Shown here one piece after another: positions 44,729-56,111 of a stretch of DNA of 64,000 bases. The position numbers were made by a program, and so were the translations under genes. Within the stretch, counting starts at the first letter, position 1. Every line of letters starts with the position of its first letter. The notes below the pieces were generated by a model. The model searched no databases and had not been told where the DNA came from. It worked only from the letters and a program-made list of their open reading frames with translations. Source of the DNA: Rutidosis leptorrhynchoides (taxonomy: Eukaryota; Streptophyta; Magnoliopsida; Asterales; Asteraceae); the NCBI RefSeq assembly GCF_046630445.1, contig NC_092342.1, positions 79,100,001 to 79,164,000 on the forward strand, given 5' to 3'.

Positions 44729-47278
44729 TGTCACACCCCCAAAATGGACCAGGGGTAATTGTGACCAATCATATCATAACACAGTTGTATAAGCGAGAAC
44801 GACTCTAAATGAGACGTTTTATTTATTAAATAAACAATGGAAGCATTATTCAAAGTTTTACATCATAAGAGTACAGTAAATGGAAAATGTCTTAAACAAA
44901 ATGATAAATATGAATGATGGACTCCATGCAAGCAGCAAAGCATACATCAATCATCTAGTAGCAAGTAGCAGCTAGCTCAATCATCACCTGAGACAAAACA
45001 CGCTTAAAGTGTCAACCAAAAAGGTTGAGTGAAATTCATAGGTTTATAAATAATATCCAAAGTTTTAGACCGCAAGATTTAGTTTAAAGTTGATCAATAT
45101 AGATATATCAATCTAAAAGTGTTGCTGCAGTTTGTAATATCGCTACTAAACAATTTACCCTATGACACCTTGTACTGTCAGTGTCGTGGAATCATTATTA
45201 TGTAACCAAAGACCAACGGTCGAATGGTTAGAGACGTTACTCTCAATAGGCCTACTCACAATAATTAAGTTTGCATTTAAACGTAGTAATTGACGATATT
45301 ACAGTAGGGATTTAGCATGAATCAAAGCATGACAGCATAGTTAACAATTTAGTACTTGTGTCTAAGCGTAGAACAGTTATAAAGCAAGCATGTGTCTCAC
45401 CCCAAAAGTTATAAAACAGTTATGAAACAGTAAAAAGTGGGGCTATGAAGTTCACCTTAGTAGTACAAAAGAGTATTCCACGAAAGAATTGAACGGAAGG
45501 ACGTGACCGAGATCTCAACCTAGAGATAGAACGTATGATCAGACATTGCCTAACAGACAATAGTATATAGTACTATATTGATAGTAATGGTTCACTAAAG
45601 AATTTCCATTCTCGGAAGGTTACTATTTATGGAAAGTTTCCACTTATAGTAATTTTCCAATTTTAGAAAGTTCGGGTTAATCTTTAGCAAGACGTTGTAC
45701 AACTTTACTCAAACTTCATTGCTATAAAATAAGTCAGGAATGACCAGATGTAACCGGGGGCCCAGGACGCTTGACCAGAATCTAAGTCATGGCATTCGAG
45801 ATCCACAAGCTTACCCATAAATGGCAACCTAGACATCATTCACTTACGATCGTGAGTAGCGATGAAGTTCACATGAATTATACATTATCTTTGATTAACC
45901 TTCACTTTAGGTGTATACACACAACGAATTATAAATGTACTTAATAATTATATATGTGATAATATAACCTAAGTATTATTTAATATTTAGTTATTATACC
46001 TTAGTATGTCTTATATATACATTAAATATAATTACCTTTAAATAAATACCTAAATTACTTCAAAAATAATAGTGTTTTATTAATCGAACATTATTCAAAA
46101 ATGTCTAAATAATAAATTAAATATCTAAAAATTACTTACATAATTTTTATAGTCTTAGTTAATCATATAGATTAGTAGAAAAATTTAAGAAAACGTTTTT
46201 ATTATATTTTTGTATTTATTTTTGTTTTTACCCTTAATGTATTCACAAAACAATTTTAATTCTACATAATTACTAAATAGACCCAAATAATTATTTTTAT
46301 AATTTTTATAAGTTTCTATCAGTCTAATAACCTATAGAAAAATATTTAAACAAATATTTTTTATTATTTTATATTTATTCTTAATTTACCTTCGAATTAC
46401 ATAATAATAGAGTTTAATTATATAATAAATACCAATTCGACCCAAGTAATTATTTTTATAATTTTTTCAGATCTATATAAGTTTTAAAAACTCAGAAAAA
46501 AATTATATATATTTTATTTTTGGTTAAAATATTTATTACGAATTTTACATTGTTTTTACGTTTAAACACTACATAATTCGTATTTAATTATAAATAATAT
46601 TCCATAAATTATCAAAATTATTTTTATGCATCATAACACTTATAATACTAATTATAACATATAAACATAATTAATTTCGAATTTTACAAAGAATATACAA
46701 TAAATATAAATATAAATGACAATATTGAAAAATTTTAATAAAAATAGAAAGTACCTCAAATTTTCTTCAAGGTTTTGAGAGAATAACTTAAGTTTTTGTG
46801 TTTGGCAAGAAAAAATGAATGAGGAGCCATGTATTTATAGATAAAAAATGGTTGGTGAAAAGAAAAAAAATAATAAAATAAAGGTGCTAATTTTGACAAA
46901 ATAATAAAAACATGTTAAAAAAGTTTTTAATAAGTTTTTGTTTTTGAAAATATTTAGTCAAAATTCATGGGCTCATTATTTAATTTATAAAAAAATCTTA
47001 TTTTTTTTATTTTTATTTTTTTATAAGCTAAAAATATATATAATGATTAAAATAACTTATCATTTAATTAATAATTATGTTACATATAGTTTTAAATATA
47101 ATACGCATTAATATTAACTAAAGTTATTTTATATAATTAGTGTAAACTTTAGTTAACAGAACGTGTCGACTAAAAATAAATATTTGATCAACGTCAAATT
47201 TAATTATATATTACGTATGGATAACAACCCTATAGGCAAATTAGTCAATTCAAGTATGAAAATGTGAGGGTTGTTATA
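44729..47278 (-). repeat. 5' LTR of chromovirus E
   Basis: 2,550 bp with the same ends as the 3' LTR. It is followed on the plus side by the target duplication AACCC and resumed gag sequence of element A. Confidence 0.92.
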
Positions 47279-47512
47279 AACCCTCAAGCTGAACCATCGG
47301 CGGTTATCTAACCCGTTCGAAATGGGTGCACCTACAAGGAATTCCAGAGCTGTAAACCACATAACTTCAGCGGAACTGAGGGGCCTGTTGCTCTCACAAG
47401 ATGGTTTGAAAAGCTTGAATCCGTATTCCGAGTCAGCAACTGTTCCGAGTCCAACAAAACTAAATTTGCTTCCTGCACGCTATCTGATGGCGCCCTCACG
47501 TGGTGGAACACC

Positions 47513-48595
47513 ATGGCACAGGCACAAGGTATTGATGAGGAGTATACTACGCCATGTGAGGAGTTCAAAGCAGCTATGATTGATGAGTATTGTCCGAGAA
47601 CCGAGATACAAAAGATGGAAATGGAGTTTATGCAATTGAAAGCTGTTGGCAACGATCTCGATGGTTACAATCGGAGGTTTCTTGAGTTAGCTCTTATGTG
47701 TCCTACCATGGTCACCCCGGAATTCAAGCGTATGGAGAGATACTTTTGGGGACTCCCTAAGTCCATCAAGGGTAATGTCACCTCGTCCAAGCCACCGAAT
47801 GTTCCCGAAGCAATGCGCATGGTGCATACACTCATGAATCAGATTCTCATCGATGAACCGGAGAAGTCCAAGTCTGAAGCGGGTAGTAGTGACAAGCGAA
47901 AGTGGGATAACAGTAAGGGGAAGACCTATGATCAAACCCCTCCTAAGAGACACAACAACGGTGGAAACCCCAACCCTGACACAAGCTCCAACCCGAACTA
48001 CAAAGGTACCCTACCGCAATGCAAGAGGTGTTACAAACACCACACTGGGTATTGTAATGTTGTTTGTGAGAAGTGTCAACGGTCTGGGCATATAGGCAAG
48101 GATTGCAAGGTCACTACTTTGAATGCAAGGGCAAACCCCACCTGGCCGAAGAAGTGCTACGGATGTGGAAAGACGGGCCACTTCAGGAATGAGTGTCCCG
48201 ACAAGCGAAAAGACGGCGGATCACCGAGAGGTAGAGCTTTTAATGTTAATGCAACGGATGCACGCGAGAACCCCGACTTGGTGACAGGTATATTCACTAT
48301 CAACAACCTTTTAGCTTCTGTCCTCTTTGATACTGGTGCCGATAGAAGTTATGTATGTAGACACTTTTGCGATAAGATAAATTGGTCATTAGTTCCTTTA
48401 AAAGAAAGTATGCTAGTTGAGGTAGCCAATGGGAAACTTGAGAAAGTTGACCAAATTGGCCGAGGAGCTATTATTAACATAGCTGGTGTGGATTTTGCAA
48501 TTGACTTAATACCTATCAAATTGGGAAGCTTTGACGTGATTTTCAGCATGGACTGGTTGACTAAAGTAAGGGGCCGATGTTATCTGTGGAGATAA
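47513..48595 (+). pseudogene. gypsy element A: gag and protease frame
   Basis: 360 codons open. The retrotransposon gag domain (YCPRTEIQKMEMEFMQLKAV; LELALMCPTMV), two zinc knuckles (CEKCQRSGHIGKDC and CYGCGKTGHFRNEC) and an aspartic protease (LFDTGADRSYV; FDVIFSMDWL). The gag resemblance begins earlier, right after the insertion of element E at 47283. Gag of A and of E are clearly related but distinct, so these are two families of one clade. The element as a whole is broken. Confidence 0.85.
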
Positions 48596-48680
48596 AGCTC
48601 TTCGTATACCACAAGGAGATGGTGAGCCACTGGTTATATATGGAGAGAGATGTAGTTCGAAACTGAACCTCATTAGCTGT

Positions 48681-49118
48681 ATGAAAGCGCAGAAGATCAT
48701 GAAGAAAGGACGTCTTGCTGTTTTAGCACACGTGAAGGTTTTAGAAACAGAAGAGAAGAGTGTGAATGATGTGCGAATCGTGAATGAATTCCCCGACGTC
48801 TTTCCGGAAGAACTACCTGGATTACCGCCACCGAGAGCCGTGGAGTTCCAGATCGATCTAGTGCCGGGAGCTGCACCCGTAGCTCGTGCGCCTTATCGTC
48901 TGGCACCTTCAGAACTGCAAGAATTGCAGTGTCAACTACAGGAATTGTTTGGCCGAGGGTTTATCCAACCGAGCTCATCGCCTTGGGGCGCACCTGTTTT
49001 ATTCGTGAAGAAGAAGGACGGATCTTTCCGCATGTGTATCGACTACCGCGAACTCAATAAATTGACGATCAAGAATCGATATCCTCTTCCCCGAATTGAC
49101 GATCTTTTTGATCAGTAG
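48681..49118 (+). pseudogene. gypsy element A: start of reverse transcriptase
   Basis: 145 codons: [53 protein letters not shown] and [20 protein letters not shown]. Similarity to reverse transcriptase continues to 49272, where LTR B begins. A fossil part. Confidence 0.85.
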
Positions 49119-49272
49119 CAAGGATCAAGCGTTTACTCTAAGATCGATTTGTGATCCGGTTATCACCAGTTGAGGGTGAAGGAGAGTGATGTGATGAAGA
49201 CTGCGTTTAGAACCCGCTATGGTCATTACGAGTTTCTCGTGATGCCGTTCGGATTAACCAACGCACCAGCCG

Positions 49273-49497
49273 TGTGATGACCCGGGAATTTCTGACCAAA
49301 TTTAAACTTAATCTTTATATGATTTCGACACGATAAGCAAAGTCTGTAATGACGAGTTTCAAAAACTTTGAACTGTGTCTATATATATGTTTTATCTTTA
49401 GACTGTGCCCGACGATTCACGAACGATTGCTTGTAAATAAATATGTATATTTATATATATATATATATACATACATTTATATAAATATATATAAATG

Positions 49498-49550
<53 letters not shown>

Positions 49551-50723
49551 TTAAAAATTATAAACATTAAAAATTAAATATATGAATTTAGATATAAAAT
49601 AATTAAAATGAACTTATATATAAATATATGATTTCTATATATAATTATTATTATATGTATTTTGTAATATATGTTAAAATGTATAAAAACTTAATATTCA
49701 ATATTAGTTCTATAATACACATTATATAGTTATATTACATAAGCAATAACATATAATACTAAAATACTAAATTTAATTATTAATTGTAATAATAATATTG
49801 TTGTTTCTTTTAATATTAATATCAATACTATTACTATAAAGATTATTATTTGTAGATAGGAAATATAGTAAATATGAAGTGATAAATTATTATTACTAAT
49901 CCTATTATTATCATTAATAATAAGTATTACTATAATTAGTATTATTATATGTAACATTATTGGTATCACTAATAATATCAATATTATTATTATCATTTTT
50001 ATTATTATTATTATTATTATTATTAATGATTACTAAATTGATTAAAATCATTATTATTATTATTATTACTAATATAACTATTAGTATTATTATTTGTATC
50101 TCGATATTATTAACAATAATTTTATTAATTTATTACTATTATTAATATTTGATTATTAAAAACTTTATAAATATCAAAATTTATAAATTATAGATATATA
50201 TAAACAAATATATATAATAAATCTAAAAACAGAAAAATTAGGAAATCCAGTTTCAATGCAATCTATCTATAATTGATTGACTTTTCTGTTTCAAATTGTA
50301 TGAAATACAATATAACCAAAAGAGTAAATCCAAAATCAGTTAGCCTTTTCAATCAGGTTATATTTTTTCTTATTTTTTTTATGTCACGGATAGAATATTT
50401 TGTCCCAAAATTAGTTGAACGTCAAAATCTGATTTATATTACAAACAATTGGATTTACTGCTTCATATATTCGAATTATATCTATATACAATCCTGTCCT
50501 CATAATGAAAATCGAAAAAAAAGAAAGAAAAGCCTGTCGTAAAAACTCTGTTACAAAACTCAAATTACAAACTCTTGAATTCGAAAAATATTTCAAATTG
50601 TGTTAATTGATGTCAAAGCTAAGGTATACGAAATAGTTTATATTTTACTAGGAAACACTATTAAATATGATACAATTTTACACAAGATATTTATTTATTT
50701 AGAGAATGGATATACTTAAACCT
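49273..50723. mobile_element. LTR element B (start of an LTR), inserted in pol of element A and cut by element C
   Basis: It begins TGTGATGACCCGGGAATTTC at a sharp break in the reverse transcriptase similarity. Its first bases resemble one end of solo LTR D (TGTGATGACCCG in reverse complement), so it belongs to the same broad gypsy group. Orientation and far end are unknown because Athila-like element C starts inside it. No coding sequence is seen. Confidence 0.55.
49455..50145. repeat. low-complexity AT tract: TA microsatellites and TTA/ATT runs
   Basis: TA dinucleotide runs at about 49455-49470 and 49503-49542, followed by some 400 bp made mostly of ATT/TTA trinucleotides (about 49740-50145). 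There is no gene; open frames here are all Ile/Leu-rich artefacts of composition. Confidence 0.85.
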
Positions 50724-51969
50724 TGCTACAACACTTATAGGCAGTGTACCTAATCGTACAGTAGTGTAGTTTTTAGTAAGTCCGGTTCGTTCCACAGGGA
50801 AATCTTTAAACAAAGCTTAACGCTATATTAGTTTACTTTTATAAAAATACAAATACATATATATAAGTAATATTATTATTATAAAGGGGGGTTTTTACCG
50901 TTTAATGACCGGTTTGTCGATTTTAAGACTTTAGTTGCAGTTAAAACCTAATGTAAAATATAAAATAAATACAAGACTTAAATTAAAGCGTAAAGTAAAT
51001 AACGATAATGAAATTGCGAATAATAAAAGTGCGATAAAATAAACTTGCGATAATTAAAAAGGACGATAATTAAAAGTGCAATTAAATAACAATAAATAAA
51101 AGTGCGATAATTAGAAGTGCAATTAAATATAAAATAAAGGAAATTAAATATGAAATAAAAGAATTATGCTTATTTAAACTTCCGTAATCATGATGTTTGA
51201 TGTGTTGATTTTAGTTTTATGCCCATGGGTTAATTGTCCTTTGTCCTGGTTTATTTAATATGTCCGTCTGGTTTTTGTCCATAACAGTCCATCAGTCATA
51301 AATATAAAGTGCGAGTGTCCTCGTCAAATTATTCTTATACCCGAAGTTAAATATTCCAACTAATTGGAGATTCGAATTGTAACAAGGTTTTAATACTTTG
51401 TTTAATGAATACACCAGGTTATCGACTGCGTGTAAACCAAGGTTTTACTACTTTGTTAACAATTACACCAATTACCCTTGAATGTAATTTCACCCCTGTT
51501 TTAATTATTCTAGTGGCTATTAATCCATTCCCGTGTCCGGTTAAATGAACGATTATTCGTACATATAAATACCCCACCCATCGTGTCCGATTAAATGTAT
51601 ATGGTAATTTATAGGGACGCCCAATTGTAAATCTTTATATTAACATTAACAAACTATCATTTAGTTAAACAAATATAAAGCCCATTAATAGCCCATAGTC
51701 TAATTTCCACAAGTGTCGTTCTTTTGTCCAAACCCCAATTATGGTACAAAGTCCAATTACCCAATTTTAGTAATTAGCCCAACATCATGATTACTTCGTT
51801 TTAAATAAGCATAATAATAACTTAGCTACGAGATATTAATATAAAAAGGTTGAACATAACTTACAATGATTAAAAATAGCGTAGCGTTACACGGACAGAA
51901 TTTCGACTTACACTCTTACAACATTCGCTAACATACCCTTATTATTAGAATTATAATTAAAATTAAAAT

Positions 51970-52096
<127 letters not shown>

Positions 52097-52179
52097 TTTA
52101 CGTATGATAAGAAGAAGAAAAAGATTGATGATTTTGATCAGAATTCGGTTGGCTTTATAGGCAGTTTTAAAATTTGGGG

Positions 52180-52227
52180 CTCCGCGACTCGCGGTGAAAT
52201 CCTCTTCAAACTCCGCGAGTCGCGGAG
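52180..52227. repeat. 48-bp GC-rich hairpin in LTR C (copy 1)
   Basis: CTCCGCGACTCGCGG (52180-52194) and its exact reverse complement (52213-52227) are separated by an 18-base loop. The arms have a perfect 15-bp stem in sequence that is otherwise AT-rich. Copy 2 lies at 56948-56995. Confidence 0.9.
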
Positions 52228-52698
52228 AATGAATTTACAGCTCAGTCCCTTGGAGTCTTTCTCTGCTGACGGTTTTTATTTATAAATATAATATATATAT
52301 AATTAATTATATATTATATTATATTTATATACATAGTTAACTTGTAATTTTTAGTTCGTTGCGTCGAGCGTTAGGAGTTGACTCTGGTCCCGGTTCCGGA
52401 TTTTCGAACGTCCTTGCGTACAATTTTATATTTTGTACTTTGCGTTTTGAATCTTGTACTCTTGTAATTTCGAGACGTTTCTTATCAATAATTGGAACCT
52501 CTTTGATTGTCTTTTGTTCTTTTGAGCTTTTTGGTCGTTTGCGTCTTCAATTCGTCGAATCTGTCTTTTGTCTTCACCTTTTATTATTTAAACGAATATC
52601 ACTTGTAAATAGAACAATTGCAACTAAAAGCTTGTCTTTCTTGAGGAATAATGCTATGAAATATATGTTCGTTTTTAGCATTATCAAATATTCCCACA

Positions 52699-54990
52699 CT
52701 TGAGCGTTGCTTGTCCTCAAGCAATATCGTCTTGAAATACAAGAATCACTTCTTTATTCTTCACACTTTGTACATCAGTGATTTCTATACGGTGATATAA
52801 ACAATGGTAGTAACGATATGGTTTACAGTCCCACATGACTATAAAAATTTAGATCCATTAAGGAAATTGGATCTTTATGAAAACATTTGATCTTTTGAAA
52901 TCTAGTTTTTACCCTAGATAATTTTTCCGGAATAACCCTTTACCGGTGTTTGCAAAATATTTTTGTGGGTTTGGTGGGTTTCAGATTTGAAAATTTTAGC
53001 TCAAACTTGCGGTTTTGTGTCACCCACTTGCTAACCTTGTATTTGGAAAGCAACACGTCCAGTTTACTTGTCCCGTATATTACCTTTCGGTAAACTACCG
53101 TCCGGTTGAAAAGGAAAGCGTTGAACAAGCAACTGTTAAGGCAATGTCCCCTGACATGCTTTTAATTATGGTCTATAACGTGTCGGACGCAATTACTATC
53201 CTTGGTAGGAGCAATAGTAAAGCTCACCCTTATAATTTTTCGGTATGGCACAAGGTCCTGTCTTTGACCACTATGCAACCACCGTTCTTACGGTTGACAC
53301 CCGATTTAGTTCAGGTGACCTAATGAATTCCAGGTGAATTCCTAGGTTTTTACGTTCAATGGTAATGAACGCATTGAAAATAGGGTTTTCAGAAAACAAA
53401 TCGGTTTGTAATTTTGATCAAAATATTTTCTCGTTCAAGCTCGAGTTTAGATATCATTGAATTCCATGAGTTTGTAATTCTCAATCTTTAAAGTCAATCT
53501 CTAGGATTGAGTAATATCAATCTTAAAAGCTGATTTTTAATCTTTAAGGAGATTATCCTTTCTGGGGATCTGATTCATTAGTCTTGTCCAGCTAATTTGC
53601 ATGGTGCCCCCCATTGTACGAGATAAATCCTTCTCATGGTTAGGATAAATCTGACCACTTGGCGACCCTGTTTAATGCTGAGGTCCGTTGATTTCCTGCT
53701 GATTTTAGTGATGACTTTTCTAGATTTTTCGTCAACCTACAGCTGGTCTGGACGACAACTTCTTGACCTAAATCAAGAAGCGCGTTTCTTTTTCGGAAGA
53801 CTTTACTTCCTTTTAATGATGGAATTGATTCATCGTGTAGATCCATCTCTTCTTTTCTTTCATTGGGTAAAACAGTTTAGTTTAGTCCAAAGCAAAAGTA
53901 TTTTCAGTTATTTGTTACAGATATATGTGACATATGTTTAAGATAACTTGGTAAATTTTCCCACACTTGGCTTTTATTTTCCTTTTTATCGTCCTCTATT
54001 CCATTTTAAATGAATTTTAACATTTTGGTTTGTTTCTCAATTTATGTCCTTTTTGAGGTAACAATAATTTCGGTGTTAAAACCTAGTTTTATCGTTCATA
54101 AATATGTATAAACATGATTTTTAGTTCATTTAATTGAAAATTTTGAAAAATTTTACTAGAATTGGGTAGTCAGTATATAAGACTAGGGCTGTTCTTTATT
54201 ATCAGAGAGCACTAGATTCTAATACAACTACTGCTTTACTAGTATTTTTAATGGTAACCAAGTGTATAAAGTAAAATTTTTTTTAAAATCCGAAAGAATT
54301 TAACCCCTTCCCACACTTAAGATCTTGCAATGCCCTCATTTGCAAGAAATCAGTAACAATTTAAATTATTGAGGGTGATTTGTGTGAAAATGATTAAATT
54401 TTACCAAAGTTTCCAAATATATTGGCATTTGTTTGCTGAATGATAAATGGTGCACATCATTTGTTCATTCCGTCTTGTTGTTATTTCACATATATTTTGC
54501 ATCTTGTCGTCAAAATTAGTTGCTTTTGCTGAACTTAATGACAGTCTTTGAAAATGCGTTGTTTTACCCTGTTGTGTACATAAGATAAACTGCAAACATA
54601 TATACATATTTTTGAAGTTTGGTATATTACCCCACATTCAAAAATTATTAAAATCTAAGAATAAAAGTTAGATAATTATAAAAATGATTACAATATTAAC
54701 AAAAGTATTAAACGTATCAATAATTACAAATTACAAAATAAAAAAAAATAATAAGTAAACTAAGGATGATATTGGTACCAATAGGGGTTCCAGGCATAAC
54801 CATAGGTGCTATAGAATGCTTCGGCAGGGTCATACGTAGGATATGGTGGCTGCATCTCTATAGACCAAGGAGGGAAGATGGGTTTCGGTGTAGGAATATA
54901 GTTTCTACCTATATGTTGGCAATGAGCTATGATTTGGTTCTGATGAACTTGCCAATCTTCAAATGCTCTCTGTCTAGCATTTTCGTATTC
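52699..54990 (-). other. non-coding 3' region of element C with repeated polypurine-like motifs
   Basis: 2.3 kb without convincing frames in the element's sense. GAGGACAAGCAACG (minus, about 52722-52700) is the stretch often found before the 3' LTR of Athila-like elements. AAGTGTGGG (minus) occurs at 52701-52693, 53968-53960 and 54318-54310. A block around 53030-53330 is GC-richer but non-coding. Confidence 0.5.
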
Positions 54991-55359
54991 CTAAGAAGCT
55001 ATAAACCTATGCATTTCTTGCATCTCATTCCCCCCTCCTACATTACCTTGCTGTTGGTTTCTCTCCACCTGTGGATGTCTACCATGGTATCGTACTGCGG
55101 CGTTATTTCGCCTCTTCAAAACTTTCGCACCATGGTATACATTTAAACCTATAGTATCGCGGGGTTCTGGTTCTTCTACTAATAATCCCCCCCGACTTAT
55201 ATCCACACCGAGATATTCACCAATCAAAGTAATAAAAATACCACCTCCTATTATGCTATGCGGTCGCATCCCCCGAACCATAGCTGATAAATAATAACCC
55301 ACACAATATGGTATACTTACAGCGCTTTGTGGGTCTCGAATACACATATGGTAAAACAA
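54991..55359 (-). CDS. element C: extra ORF 3, 122 aa
   Basis: It starts MFYHMCIRDPQSAVSIPYCV followed by GYYLSAMVRGMRPHSI and IFITLIGEYLGVDISRGGLL. It lies just downstream of the 246-aa ORF in the same sense, and its content reads as the continuation of the same Athila-type protein of unknown function found after integrase. I assign no biochemical role. Confidence 0.55.
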   Translation of the reverse strand: MFYHMCIRDPQSAVSIPYCVGYYLSAMVRGMRPHSIIGGGIFITLIGEYLGVDISRGGLLVEEPEPRDTIGLNVYHGAKVLKRRNNAAVRYHGRHPQVERNQQQGNVGGGNEMQEMHRFIAS

Positions 55360-55370
55360 ATCCTGTTCAT

Positions 55371-56111
55371 TTACTTTTTCCTTTTTTTACCCCTTTGTGT
55401 AATCGAATTAGCTAAAAACCTATGTATCACTCTTAATTCGGCTCTATCTATATCCAAATAAGAGTAATTTCCCCCTTTAAAACGGTGATGGCTTGTCATT
55501 TGACTCCACACACCGTGTGTATCAAAATTTTCATCTATCTTTCTACCGTTTAGTATCAATCCTCTACAATCGGCAGACGCTAACTCCTCAGGTGTATATA
55601 TACGTAAAGCCTGAGCCATGTCCAGTAAAGACATGTGGCGCATCGAACCGCCTAACAAAAGTCTAATAAAAGAACGATCGGTTAAACTAGCTACCCGATC
55701 ATTCAACTCTATACTACATAACAATTCTTCACACCATACTTTATATACAGGTCTACGCATGGTGAATAAACGTACCCAGTCTTTAAAAGAAGAATTACCA
55801 TACCTCTGTACAAGTAATTCCCTAATTGGCCCGGCCAATTCTACAGCTTCTAAGGGTCCCCATTCTATGACCCTCGGTACCTCAACAACCTTAGAATGAA
55901 GAGTATGCAAACCCCTTTGATATTTTGGATAATCTATCCAAAGTCTGTCAAATCTCAGGTTCGGGTGCAACTCTTCCAAGTGCATATCAGAAAAGGTCAT
56001 GACTGGATGAGGTATATCCTGCTTGTAGTAGTTATCCACCTCCTGTTGTTCCAAATTCTCAGCAGGAGCATTGCGGGCTTGGGATGAAGATTCACCCCTT
56101 TCATTCTGCAA
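55371..56111 (-). CDS. element C: extra ORF 2, 246 aa, Athila-type protein after pol
   Basis: It starts MQNERGESSSQARNAPAENL. The middle carries LHPNLRFDRLWIDYPKYQRG, LVQRYGNSSFKDWVRLFTMR and VYKVWCEELLCSIELNDRVA, then a TDRSFIRLLLGGSMRHMSLL block and a basic end. This resembles the protein encoded downstream of integrase in Athila elements, sometimes called env-like by position. I see neither signal peptide nor transmembrane segment here, so an envelope role is not supported. The frame is open over its length. Confidence 0.7.
   Translation of the reverse strand: MQNERGESSSQARNAPAENLEQQEVDNYYKQDIPHPVMTFSDMHLEELHPNLRFDRLWIDYPKYQRGLHTLHSKVVEVPRVIEWGPLEAVELAGPIRELLVQRYGNSSFKDWVRLFTMRRPVYKVWCEELLCSIELNDRVASLTDRSFIRLLLGGSMRHMSLLDMAQALRIYTPEELASADCRGLILNGRKIDENFDTHGVWSQMTSHHRFKGGNYSYLDIDRAELRVIHRFLANSITQRGKKRKK

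Larger units (their letters stand above)
36851..47278 (-). mobile_element. Ty3/gypsy chromovirus E, near complete, nested in gag of element A
   Basis: 10,428 bp with the target duplication AACCC on both sides (36846-36850 and 47279-47283). LTRs are 36851-39401 (3') and 44729-47278 (5'). I count roughly 23 substitutions and four small indels between them over 2.55 kb (about 0.9%), so it is a few hundred thousand years old by the usual rate. Minus-strand order: LTR, PBS (44725-44714), accessory ORF (44527-44219), gag-protease-RT (43868-41457), RNase H-integrase (41339-39975), integrase C-terminus with chromodomain (39869-39438), PPT (about 39415-39402), LTR. It looks almost whole, with about two breaks in the polyprotein frame. 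The chromodomain and protein similarity place it with chromoviruses, probably Tekay/Del. Confidence 0.93.
30799..49272 (+). mobile_element. Ty3/gypsy element A (5' LTR, accessory ORF, gag-pol), split by nested elements; continues beyond
   Basis: The 5' LTR is 30799-35251 (with solo LTR D nested inside) and the PBS TGGTATCAGAGCA lies at 35254-35266. An accessory acidic ORF is at 35607-36467. Gag begins at 36762 (MVNTRTTPTSAQIEEMI) and is interrupted at 36850 by the complete element E; gag similarity resumes after 47283. Gag-protease (47513-48595) and the start of reverse transcriptase (48681-49118) follow, until another LTR (B) begins at 49273. The 3' LTR is not in the window. By protein similarity it is a chromovirus-type gypsy, probably near Tekay/Del. 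It is broken, with several breaks besides the insertions. Confidence 0.8.

Noticed and set aside
49730-50145. Ile/Leu-rich frames on both strands
   Set aside because: Artefact of ATT/TTA trinucleotide runs. No gene structure.
52359-53941. Several plus-strand frames of 100 codons or so in the 3' region of element C
   Set aside because: They lie opposite to the element's sense, show no domain, and the region reads as non-coding LTR and 3' UTR.
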